Of a DNA stretch of 64,000 nucleotides, positions 23,970-31,950 are shown in pieces (position 1 is the stretch's first letter; each line of letters begins with the position of its first letter). Position numbers and translations under genes: made by a program. The DNA comes from CBDIDH01 sp965277595 (lineage in GTDB: Bacteria; Planctomycetota; Planctomycetia; Isosphaerales; Isosphaeraceae), in assembly GCA_965277595.1 (NCBI GenBank), contig CBDIDH010000001.1, positions 434,001 through 498,000 on the forward strand, in the 5' to 3' direction. Below the pieces are notes generated by a model, which was not told where the DNA came from, ran no database searches, and saw nothing but the letters and a program-made list of their open reading frames with translations.

Positions 23970-25617
23970 GTCCGTCGACTCCTTCGGGCTCGCCGAGCGG
24001 GTAGACGTAAGGCCCGCCGGTGACGACGGGGGTCTCGTCAAAGTTAAACTTGGGAGGAGGCGACGACGTCGCCCATTCAAGGCCCGAGGCGTCCCAGGGA
24101 TTCGGCCCCGCGTCGCGCTCGAACCAGAGCGAGGCCGTCAGGTAGATCAACGGCAGGACGTAGCCGACGGCAAGAATCGAGGCCCCCGCGGTCGACATCA
24201 CGTTGAGGACCTGAAACTCGGGCGGGTACTGGTAATAGCGTCTCGGCATTCCCAGATAGCCAAGGACGAACTGGGGAAAGAAGGTCAGGTTGAAGCCAAC
24301 GAAAACGAGTAGCGCCGAGAGCTTGCCCCAGAGCTCGGGATACATCTTGCCGGTGATCTTCGGCCACCAGAAGTGGATGCCGCCAAGGTACGCCATCACC
24401 GTCGCCCCCACCATGATGTAGTGGAAGTGAGCGACAACGAAGTATGTATCATGAACATGAACATCCGTCGACAAGGAGGCGAGCATCAGGCCCGTCAGTC
24501 CGCCGATCGTGAAGAGGCCGATAAACCCGAGTGCGTAGAGCATGGGGGTATCGAAGGAGAAAGACCCCTTGTACAGGGTGGCCGTCCAGTTGAAGACCTT
24601 GACCGCGGATGGGATCGCGACGACGAAGCTGAGGAACGAGAAGACCATTCCGCCGTACATTGACTGGCCGCTGACGAACATGTGGTGGCCCCAGACGAGG
24701 AAGCCGAAGACAGCGATCGCCAGCAAGGCTCCAGCCATGAACCGGTAGCCGAAGACGGGTCGACGCGAGAAACAGGTGACGATCTCGCTGATCACACCCA
24801 TGCCCGGCAAGATCATGATATAAACGGCCGGGTGCGAGTAGAACCAGAAGAGGTGTTGAAAGAGAATGGGGTCGCCGCCGAGCGCCGGGTCAAAGATTCC
24901 GACATGAAAGCCGCGTTCGAGGATCAGGAGCAAGAGGGTGATCGAGACGACGGGCGTCCCGAGGATCATGATGATGCTGGTGGCGTACTGGGCCCAGAGG
25001 AAGAGGGGCATCCGGAACCAGGTCATTCCGGGCGCCCGCATCTTGTGGATCGTGACGATGAAGTTCAGGCCGGTGAGGATCGACGAGAAGCCGACGACGA
25101 AGGCGCCGAAGGCCGCGGGGATGACCGCCGACTTCGAGAACATCGTGCTGTAAGGCGTGTAGAAGGTCCAGCCGGTATCAACACCTCCCATCAAGATGGC
25201 GATGACGGCGAGACTGGCGCCGATCATGTAAAGATACCAGCTCAGGAGGTTGATCCGGGGGAAGGCCAGATCCTTGGCGCCGATCATCAGCGGAACGAGG
25301 AAGTTGCCAAGGACCGCGGGAATCGATGGGATCAGGAAGAAGAAGACCATGGTCACCCCGTGAAGGGTGAACAGGCGGTTATACGTCTCGGGCTGGACGA
25401 TGTCCCCGGCGGGGGTCATCAGTTCCAAGCGGATCAGGGTCGCCGCGGCGCCTCCGACGAAGAAGAAGAAGGTGATCGAGACGAGGTAAAGCAGGGCAAT
25501 CCGCTTGTGGTCGGTGGTCAGGAGCCACGAAAGGATGCCGTAGTCGGAGGTCAGGTAGTTCTGGGGCTCAGGCTCGCCCCCCTGACTGACCCCCTTTTCC
25601 GAGATCGTCGCACTCAT
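23962..25617 (-). CDS. coxA: cytochrome c oxidase subunit I, A2 (caa3) type
   Basis: The 551-residue protein has about twelve helices. The low-spin haem ligand lies in LFTHGV-like FTLHGVTMVFFFLIP. The active-site stretch FWFYSHPAVYIMILPGMGVIS carries the Tyr cross-linked to His. The YSHP motif replaces the Glu of A1 enzymes, placing it in the A2 group found in Rhodothermus and Thermus. GHHMFVSG and HVHDTYFVVAHFHYI complete the CuB and haem ligands. It reduces oxygen to water and pumps protons. It follows coxB with an ATGA overlap. Confidence 0.97.
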   Translation of the reverse strand: MSATISEKGVSQGGEPEPQNYLTSDYGILSWLLTTDHKRIALLYLVSITFFFFVGGAAATLIRLELMTPAGDIVQPETYNRLFTLHGVTMVFFFLIPSIPAVLGNFLVPLMIGAKDLAFPRINLLSWYLYMIGASLAVIAILMGGVDTGWTFYTPYSTMFSKSAVIPAAFGAFVVGFSSILTGLNFIVTIHKMRAPGMTWFRMPLFLWAQYATSIIMILGTPVVSITLLLLILERGFHVGIFDPALGGDPILFQHLFWFYSHPAVYIMILPGMGVISEIVTCFSRRPVFGYRFMAGALLAIAVFGFLVWGHHMFVSGQSMYGGMVFSFLSFVVAIPSAVKVFNWTATLYKGSFSFDTPMLYALGFIGLFTIGGLTGLMLASLSTDVHVHDTYFVVAHFHYIMVGATVMAYLGGIHFWWPKITGKMYPELWGKLSALLVFVGFNLTFFPQFVLGYLGMPRRYYQYPPEFQVLNVMSTAGASILAVGYVLPLIYLTASLWFERDAGPNPWDASGLEWATSSPPPKFNFDETPVVTGGPYVYPLGEPEGVDGHG

Positions 25618-26561
25618 GGCAGCACCTTTTCCGTGTTCCCGATCGACTTGATATACGAGAGGAGTTTCAGCAGGTCTCCCTCGTTGATTTGTTCATCCAG
25701 GAAGGCGGGCATCACCGGGTCATACCCGGCGGCGACCTGCGACCGGGGGAGGCGGATCGAGTCGCGAACGTAACGTTCATCGGCCGTGACGATCGACCCG
25801 TCCGAGAGCGGAACAGCGTGGCCGTAGACGCCTTCAAGCATCGGTGCCCGAACGGTCGCGTTGCGGCCGTGGCAGCCGTTGCATCCGTACCGGGTGAAGA
25901 GCGCCTGCCCCTCGACGGCCATCGACTCCCGGACCGCGCCCGACTGGAGCCATTCTTGAAATTCAGCGGGTTCCATCACGACGACCTTGCCGATCATTCC
26001 CGAGTGCAAGGTCCCGCAATACTCGGCGCAGAAGAGATGATAGGTTCCCGCCCGGGTCGGCTTAAACCAGAGCGACGAGTAACGCCCGGGGACGACGTCT
26101 TGCTTGACCCGAAAGGCAGGAATGTAAAAGCTGTGAATCACGTCTTGCGAGGTCATCGTCAGGCGAACGGGGCGGCCGACCGGAACGTGCAGCGTGTTGA
26201 TCTCGCGACGCCCTTCCTTGTGCCAGGTCTCCCACATCCACTGACGCCCGAGCGCGTAGATCTCGGTCGCGTCTCGGGGAGGCTGTGCCATCCGATAATA
26301 AACATACGTTGCCGCGAAGAAGAGAACCATGGCCAGGGCGAGCGGGACGCCGATCCAGAAGACCTCCAGAGCCGTGTTATGGGTAACCGGGTTGGAACGA
26401 TCGGCATGCGAGCCGCGCCGGTATTTGATCGAGAAGAAAACAATCAGGGCACAGATCAAGGCCGTGAAGAAGACGGTGATCCCCAGCGCGAAGAAGTAGA
26501 CCGCGTCCACCCATCCGGCGTGGCTCGAAGCCTGTTCGGGGAATAATGGGAAGTCCCACAT
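25614..26561 (-). CDS. coxB: cytochrome c oxidase subunit II with fused cytochrome c domain
   Basis: The 315-residue protein has two N-terminal helices (YFFALGITVFFTALICALIV; VFWIGVPLALAMVLFFAATYV). Then comes a cupredoxin domain with the CuA site CAEYCGTLHSGM, and a C-terminal haem c domain with CNGCH and a distal Met. This fusion makes a caa3-type oxidase that receives electrons directly. HSFYIPAFRVKQDVVPGR marks the CuA domain start. The gene follows SCO1 after 52 bases. Confidence 0.96.
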   Translation of the reverse strand: MWDFPLFPEQASSHAGWVDAVYFFALGITVFFTALICALIVFFSIKYRRGSHADRSNPVTHNTALEVFWIGVPLALAMVLFFAATYVYYRMAQPPRDATEIYALGRQWMWETWHKEGRREINTLHVPVGRPVRLTMTSQDVIHSFYIPAFRVKQDVVPGRYSSLWFKPTRAGTYHLFCAEYCGTLHSGMIGKVVVMEPAEFQEWLQSGAVRESMAVEGQALFTRYGCNGCHGRNATVRAPMLEGVYGHAVPLSDGSIVTADERYVRDSIRLPRSQVAAGYDPVMPAFLDEQINEGDLLKLLSYIKSIGNTEKVLP

Positions 26562-26613
26562 GATGGTCGGTCGTCCAGGGTCGAGGGGTGGGCTCAGTTC
26601 GGATCAGATCAGT

Positions 26614-27438
26614 TCAGCTCAGGTCCGGATCGACGGTTCTGGGTTTCCGATAGCTGCTCAGGAACATGAAGGCGCCGAGGCCGAGCACCGTGGCAATTCC
26701 GCCGGCTCGAATCGCCGTCATCACCGCGAAATTGTATCGGCCCGTCGAGGGGTCGTAATGAAAGCACATCAGCAGCAGGCGATCGACGGGGGTGCCGACC
26801 TTCCCGGCCGAGGCGTCGATCAAGGCCCAGCGGAGGTTGCTCGCCGGGAAATCAACGCCATAGATGTACCGGGCGAGTCGGCCGGTTGGTGTCACGACGA
26901 CGAGGCCGGCGGGGTGGGCGTATTGCTTGCTCCGGGGGTCGTAAACGTACTTGAAGCCGACCGTGTCGGCGAGGCGGCGGACATTGCCGTCGGTGCCGGT
27001 GAGGAAGTGCCAGCCGTTCTCGGAACCGGGGCGTCCGTAGCGTTTCAGGTAGCCGGCTTTCTTGGCTCGGGCGAGCGCGGGGGTCTCGGTCGGATCGATC
27101 GAGATGGCGACGACGTCAAAGTCCTTGCCAGCGGTCGTCGAGAGCGCCTTGAGGTTGCGCAAGAGGCCGTTGAGTTCGAGCGTGCAGAGCATCGGGCATT
27201 CATAGTAGACGAAGAGGAGGATCACGGGCCTCTTGCCGAAGTAGTCTCCGACCTGGACCGATCGACCTGACTCGTCGACAAGCGGGGTATCGAGCGGCAG
27301 TTGCGCATCGAGGTTCTGCGCGAAGGCAACCTTGCGCAAGAGGCCGACTTCCGGCCCCTTGATCTCCTGGCCAGACGCTGACGAACGCGTGATCGAGGCG
27401 AGGATGGCCACGACCAGGAATAATCGAGTGAATTTCAA
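26614..27438 (-). CDS. SCO1/SenC copper chaperone with C-terminal membrane anchor
   Basis: The 274-residue protein has an N-terminal signal and a thioredoxin-like SCO domain. The copper-binding pair is in YECPMLC (near residue 75), with the ligand His in QYAHPAG (near residue 175). It ends in a hydrophobic helix (GGIATVLGLGAFMFL), unlike the usual N-terminal anchor. SCO proteins deliver copper to the CuA centre of subunit II, fitting its place just before coxB. Its start overlaps the previous gene by ATGA. Confidence 0.93.
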   Translation of the reverse strand: MKFTRLFLVVAILASITRSSASGQEIKGPEVGLLRKVAFAQNLDAQLPLDTPLVDESGRSVQVGDYFGKRPVILLFVYYECPMLCTLELNGLLRNLKALSTTAGKDFDVVAISIDPTETPALARAKKAGYLKRYGRPGSENGWHFLTGTDGNVRRLADTVGFKYVYDPRSKQYAHPAGLVVVTPTGRLARYIYGVDFPASNLRWALIDASAGKVGTPVDRLLLMCFHYDPSTGRYNFAVMTAIRAGGIATVLGLGAFMFLSSYRKPRTVDPDLS

Positions 27439-28004
27439 GGTTTTGTCCCCTTCTCGACAGGAGGCGCCGGGGGGGAATCTTCGGGGCCGGTCTTGCCGGG
27501 TTTCGACGCGGCATTGGGGGCGGCCTGGCCGGCGTGGCTGTTGACCTCGACCTCGGTCTTTGGGGGTCCCGAGGGGGCGGGGAGGCCACGATTGGCGATC
27601 AGGTCGATCGCCCGATCGATCGAGAGCCGGACGGGGCCGCCGGCGCTATCCTTGAGGTTTTCGCCGTTGAGAGTCGCCTTTTCCTCGGCGTTGAGCTTCC
27701 GGCGCTGTTCGGTGATCTCAAGGGCGACCTCGGGCGTGACCTTACCTGTCGGCGCAATGTAACCGGGGTCGCGGGGCGACTCGGCATAGGGCGACTCGGG
27801 CGTTGACTCGGGCCCTTGATGGCCCGCGATCGCCTTGAGCAAGGCCCACATCGCGAACTGGGTAAGGATCAGGGCCGTGAAGAGGCCGACGATGAAGAGG
27901 CCGATCCCCTTGATATTGGCGTCGCGGACCTCGTAGCCGGGGCTGGAAGTCGGCGGCGCGAGGTCGGCGGTGTGGCCGGCGCGGTGCGGAGATTCGTTGG
28001 GCAT
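27435..28004 (-). CDS. single-helix membrane protein of the ACIII-oxidase operon
   Basis: From ATG 28004 the protein has 189 residues. A cytoplasmic N-terminus is followed by one membrane helix (IGLFIVGLFTALILTQFAMWALL). A periplasmic region rich in Glu/Arg contains RRKLNAEEKATLN, and it ends in a Pro/Lys-rich tail. I do not recognise the family. Short unclassified membrane genes do occur between actF and the oxidase genes in ACIII operons. It starts 4 bases after the actF stop and overlaps SCO1, so it is surely co-translated. A structural or assembly role in the complex is inference from position. Confidence 0.75.
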   Translation of the reverse strand: MPNESPHRAGHTADLAPPTSSPGYEVRDANIKGIGLFIVGLFTALILTQFAMWALLKAIAGHQGPESTPESPYAESPRDPGYIAPTGKVTPEVALEITEQRRKLNAEEKATLNGENLKDSAGGPVRLSIDRAIDLIANRGLPAPSGPPKTEVEVNSHAGQAAPNAASKPGKTGPEDSPPAPPVEKGTKP

Positions 28005-28008
28005 TGTC

Positions 28009-29247
28009 TTAATGGCCTCCCGCGTGTTCTGCGTGTTCGAGCACGTCGGCCAGGAGCGGGTCATGGCTGGGAACGAGCGGCCTGCTGGCGAGGGTCCGCG
28101 CGTAGAGGGCGACCCAGAGGCCGCCAATCCCCAGAAAGGCGGGAACCAGGGCCAGAAGCTTGAGGGCCTGCTGACCGGGGAAGGCGGGAATGATCAGCCA
28201 GGAGTCGTGAACGACCTGCATGAACAGGATCAGGACGGCGATCCCCCAGATCCGGGACGGCTGCCGCTTGTTCTCGCGACCGAGCAGGCAGAAGAAGGGG
28301 ACGAAGAAATGGAAGACCATCAGCAAGAGCGCCACGCCCCGCCAGCCGCCGACCGACCGCTGAAGGTAGTACGGGATTTCCTCGGAGAGGTTGCCGCTCC
28401 AGATGATCAGGTATTGCGAGAACGACATATACGCCCAGAGCATCGTGAAGGCGAGCATCAGGTTGCCGACGTCGTTGAAGGCGACCGGCGTGGAGACGAT
28501 GCCAAAGCTCCGGAATTGAGTCAGCCGGGTCGCCACGAGAACGGCGAGGCAGAGCGAGATGAGGCACCAGCTCACCAGGTTAATCACGCCGTAGATGGAC
28601 GAGTACCACTCGGGATTGATCGACATCATCCAGTCGATCGCCGCGAAGGTGACGGTCAGGAAGATGGCGACCAGGCCGGGCGCGGCGATCGCCTGGTTGC
28701 GTCGCGTCGGCGCCGGGTTCTCGGTAGTCTCTTGCGCCCTGGAGTTCATTCGAAAGACGAACGCGAGGGCGTTCCAGACGACGAGATAAAAGGCGGCCCG
28801 ACCGAACCAGAAGGGGATGTTGAGGTAACCCGCCTTGAGGCCGAGAGAGTGACTTTCCTTGACCTTCTCCGGATCGGCCCACTCGTAAAGTTGGTGCATC
28901 CCCAGCAAGATCGGCAGAAAGAGGAGGGCCATGAGCGGGAGTGTCGACGCCGCGGCTTCGAGCGGGCGACGGATCACGAACCCCCAGGCGCCCCCGACGA
29001 GTTGATGGAGCAGGAGCGCAGCGAGGCTTCCCACGCCGAGGCCGACAAAATAGATGAAGGCGACGAGATAACCCGGGTAGGCCACCTTGGGGAGGGTCAG
29101 GGCCATGAGGAACCAGATCACCAGGCCGGCGATTCCGGCAAGAAGGGCGGCGCGGCCGATCTTGCCGGCGAGACCGGGGAGGCTCGATTCATCGAGAGTG
29201 GGCGCGGAGCCAAGGGTGGCGATCGCGGGATGATGGAGCGTGCTCAT
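28009..29247 (-). CDS. actF: alternative complex III subunit ActF
   Basis: The 412-residue membrane protein has about ten helices and no cofactor motifs. It belongs with the ActC/ActF (NrfD-like) quinol-binding membrane subunits, and its place after actE and before the oxidase genes is that of ActF. The sequence FAAIDWMMSINPEWYSSIYG near residue 215 is typical. It forms half of the quinone-interacting membrane part of ACIII. The ATG overlaps the actE stop. Confidence 0.88.
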   Translation of the reverse strand: MSTLHHPAIATLGSAPTLDESSLPGLAGKIGRAALLAGIAGLVIWFLMALTLPKVAYPGYLVAFIYFVGLGVGSLAALLLHQLVGGAWGFVIRRPLEAAASTLPLMALLFLPILLGMHQLYEWADPEKVKESHSLGLKAGYLNIPFWFGRAAFYLVVWNALAFVFRMNSRAQETTENPAPTRRNQAIAAPGLVAIFLTVTFAAIDWMMSINPEWYSSIYGVINLVSWCLISLCLAVLVATRLTQFRSFGIVSTPVAFNDVGNLMLAFTMLWAYMSFSQYLIIWSGNLSEEIPYYLQRSVGGWRGVALLLMVFHFFVPFFCLLGRENKRQPSRIWGIAVLILFMQVVHDSWLIIPAFPGQQALKLLALVPAFLGIGGLWVALYARTLASRPLVPSHDPLLADVLEHAEHAGGH

Positions 29248-29909
29248 TCCGAGTGGGCCTCCCCTTGCGGCTTCGAACGACCGCCCGAGGGGAGGTCGGC
29301 GACCTTGGCGTCGCGGCTCAACTGAAGAGCGCGGATGTAGGCGACAATCCGCCAGCGGTCCTCGGGCGAGATCCGTGATGCGTAGGAATACATGGCTCCG
29401 TAGCCGTTGGTGATGACCCGATAAAAGTGGCCGACGGGGGCCTCGCGGAGCCTCGGGCCGTCCTTCGCGTCGTGGAACGAGGGGGGCTTCGAAAACCCGC
29501 GCTGAACGATCATGCCGTTGCCGTCGCCTGTCTGGGAATGACAGGGGGAACAGTAGATGTTGAACCGTTCTCGACCGCGGTGAAGAGCGTCGCGGCGGGC
29601 CTCGCGGGCCTCGGTCGGTTCCAGTTTTTCCGAAGGATCAAACCCCTTGAGCGGAATGACGCCGACGAGTTTGCCGTCAACCTCGCCGGTATCAAAGGCG
29701 GGGTTCTGGCGAAGCTGACCTCGGGCGATCGTTCCCGGTTCGATCGGTCGGGACGACTGGCCGTTGCTGAAAAAGGTGCTCGGCTGGAGCGGCTTGTACT
29801 TCGGCTGAACGAGCATGTCCGACTCGCTACAACCGGCCGAGACAAACGCCCAGGCGGCGACGATCACCGTCAGTGTCCCCGTTGTTTTCGAGACGCGAAT
29901 TCCGGTCAC
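29244..29909 (-). CDS. actE: alternative complex III subunit ActE, monohaem cytochrome c lipoprotein
   Basis: The 221-residue protein starts with a lipoprotein signal ending FVSAGCSES. One haem motif CSPCH is present near residue 120, with GNGMIVQRGFSKPPS following and a YSYASRISPEDRWRIVAYIRALQ C-terminal block containing the region around the axial ligand. It is the monohaem cytochrome c that delivers electrons from ACIII to the oxidase. The start (GTG) overlaps the actD stop. Confidence 0.92.
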   Translation of the reverse strand: MTGIRVSKTTGTLTVIVAAWAFVSAGCSESDMLVQPKYKPLQPSTFFSNGQSSRPIEPGTIARGQLRQNPAFDTGEVDGKLVGVIPLKGFDPSEKLEPTEAREARRDALHRGRERFNIYCSPCHSQTGDGNGMIVQRGFSKPPSFHDAKDGPRLREAPVGHFYRVITNGYGAMYSYASRISPEDRWRIVAYIRALQLSRDAKVADLPSGGRSKPQGEAHSE

Positions 29910-30445
29910 GGCAAGACCTCCACGACGCGTCTTGGCCCGAGCCCTTCGAGGAACTGGCGGGTCAGCACCGGGTCAAACTTGGGGTCGCGCGCCTCGATGC
30001 AGAGGAAGAACCGGCTCCGCGAGGCCTTGGCGAAGTCGGGCGAGTTAAAAACAGGGTGATAGGGCATCGGCAGGCCGTTAAGTCCGAGCATTCCGAAGAC
30101 GGCCGCGAACGAGCCGAAGAGGATCGTCAATTCAAAGGTGATCGGCACGAAGGCGGGCCAGCTATTGAGGCCGCGACCGCCGACGTTGATCGGATAATTG
30201 ATCACGGCCGAGAAGTACATCATCGAGAAGGCCGTCGCCGCGCCGGTGAGGCCGCCGAGAAGAACCAGGAGGGGCATCCGATTGTGGGTGAACCCCATCG
30301 CCTCGGCCAGCCCTTCGACGGGCATCGGCGAATAGCCGTCCATCTTCCGATACCCTTCCGCATAGGCGCGGCCGGCCGCCTCGACCAGTTTCTCCGGGTC
30401 CACGTACTCGGCCATCAGGCCGTAGATCGGCGGTCTATCGTCCAT
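29906..30445 (-). CDS. actD: alternative complex III subunit ActD (DUF3341)
   Basis: From ATG 30445, directly after CCGGAGCGGGAG, the protein has 179 residues. The start IYGLMAEYVDPEKLVEA is the DUF3341 signature. Two helices follow (LLVLLGGLTGAATAFSMMYFSA; SWPAFVPITFELTILFGSFAAVFGML), with NGLPMPYHPVFNSPDF between domains. It is the small membrane-attached subunit of ACIII. It follows actC after a 68-base gap, the widest of the complex. Confidence 0.93.
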   Translation of the reverse strand: MDDRPPIYGLMAEYVDPEKLVEAAGRAYAEGYRKMDGYSPMPVEGLAEAMGFTHNRMPLLVLLGGLTGAATAFSMMYFSAVINYPINVGGRGLNSWPAFVPITFELTILFGSFAAVFGMLGLNGLPMPYHPVFNSPDFAKASRSRFFLCIEARDPKFDPVLTRQFLEGLGPRRVVEVLP

Positions 30446-30513
30446 CTCCCGCTCCGGCAAGAATGACTGAGGTCCGTTGACCAAAAGGATCGAGAACGCT
30501 CCAACCGTTTCCG

Positions 30514-31950
30514 CTAGGGATTGGCCCGCAAGGCGGGCGCGGCCTCCGCGGCGGCGGAGATCCCTCCACTTTCCTCGGTCTCATGAACGAGTTCACGCAT
30601 CTCGGTGATCGAGATCACCGGCAGAATCCGGATGAAGAGGAAGAGGAGCATCACGAAGAGACCGATCGTGCCGTAATAGGTCGCGTAGTCCCAGAAGGTC
30701 CCGTGATACATCCCCCAGGCCGCCGGCACGAAGTCGCGGTGCAAGCTGGTGACGACGATCACGTAACGCTCAAGCCACATCCCGATATTGACGACGATCG
30801 ACATCGCGAAGAGCATCGGAATGGTCGTCCGGACCCACTTGAACCAGAGAAGCTGGACAAGCACGCAGTTGCAGAGGATCAGCGACCAGTACGTATGGGC
30901 ATAAGGCCCGTACATCCGATTCTTCTGAACGAAGTCCTCAAACGTGTTCGCGCTGTAGTAGGCGAAAAACGCCTCGATGCCGTATCCGTAGGCGACCATC
31001 AGGCCGGTCGTGAGCATGACCTTGGCCATGTTGTCAAGGTGCTTCATCGTGATCATGTCTTCAAGGCCGAAGGCCTTGCGGAGTGGAATGGCCAGGGTGA
31101 TGACCATCGCGAACCCCGAATAAATCGCGCCCGCGACGAAATAAGGAGGAAAGATCGTCGAGTGCCAGCCAGGAACGATTCCGATCGTGAAGTCAAAGGC
31201 GACGACCGTATGCACCGAGACGACCAGGGGAGTCGCCAGACCGGCGAGCAAGAGGTACGAGGTCCGGTAACGGTGCCAGTGATACGCGGAACCACGCCAG
31301 CCCATCGCCCCGATCGCGTAAAGGATGCGCGCGAACTTGTTCTTGGCGCGGTCACGGAGAGTCGCCAGGTCGGGGATCAGGCCGACGTACCAGAAGAGGA
31401 GTGAGACCGTTCCATACGTCGAGACGGCGAAGACGTCCCAGACGAGCGGACTGCGCCATTGTGGCCAGAGCGCCATCGTGTTCGGGTAGGGGGTCAGCCA
31501 GTAGAAGAACCAGGGGCGGCCCATGTGCAGGAGTGGGAAAAGCCCCGCGCAGGCGACCGCGAAAAGCGTCATCGCCTCGGCGAAGCGGTTGATACTCGTC
31601 CGCCATTCCTGCTTGAGGAGCAAGAGAATCGCCGAGATCAGGGTGCCCGCGTGACCGATCCCGATCCACCAGACGAAGTTGGTGATGGCGAAGCCCCAGC
31701 CGATCGGCTGGTTGATCCCCCAGATTCCCACTCCTGTGTAGAAGAGGTACGCGATCGCCACGGTCAGGACCGAGACGAGCGCCATCGACGTACCGAGGCC
31801 AGCGAACCAACGCCAGTTAAAGGGCCGATTGAGCACCAGCGAGCTGATCTTGTCGGTGACCGAACCAAAGGTGTGACCCGGGGCAAGCACGGCCGTCTGA
31901 CCTTCGCCGTGTCCGTTGCCCTCCGGGTCTCGATACGAATCAGGCGCCAT
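30514..31950 (-). CDS. actC: alternative complex III subunit ActC (NrfD/PsrC family)
   Basis: The 478-residue protein has about ten helices and belongs to the NrfD/PsrC family. Characteristic stretches are INQPIGWGFAITNFVWWIGIGHAG and AYHWHRYRTSYLLLAGLATPLVVSVH. It binds menaquinol at the membrane face and passes electrons to the Fe-S subunit ActB. Its start overlaps the actB stop by 11 bases. Confidence 0.95.
   Translation of the reverse strand: MAPDSYRDPEGNGHGEGQTAVLAPGHTFGSVTDKISSLVLNRPFNWRWFAGLGTSMALVSVLTVAIAYLFYTGVGIWGINQPIGWGFAITNFVWWIGIGHAGTLISAILLLLKQEWRTSINRFAEAMTLFAVACAGLFPLLHMGRPWFFYWLTPYPNTMALWPQWRSPLVWDVFAVSTYGTVSLLFWYVGLIPDLATLRDRAKNKFARILYAIGAMGWRGSAYHWHRYRTSYLLLAGLATPLVVSVHTVVAFDFTIGIVPGWHSTIFPPYFVAGAIYSGFAMVITLAIPLRKAFGLEDMITMKHLDNMAKVMLTTGLMVAYGYGIEAFFAYYSANTFEDFVQKNRMYGPYAHTYWSLILCNCVLVQLLWFKWVRTTIPMLFAMSIVVNIGMWLERYVIVVTSLHRDFVPAAWGMYHGTFWDYATYYGTIGLFVMLLFLFIRILPVISITEMRELVHETEESGGISAAAEAAPALRANP

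Noticed and set aside
24682..25773. 363-residue plus-strand frame rich in Asp/Glu/Arg
   Set aside because: Antisense to coxA and coxB.
27970..29325. 451-residue plus-strand frame
   Set aside because: Antisense to actF; composition of repeated charged residues is typical of a mirror of membrane helices.
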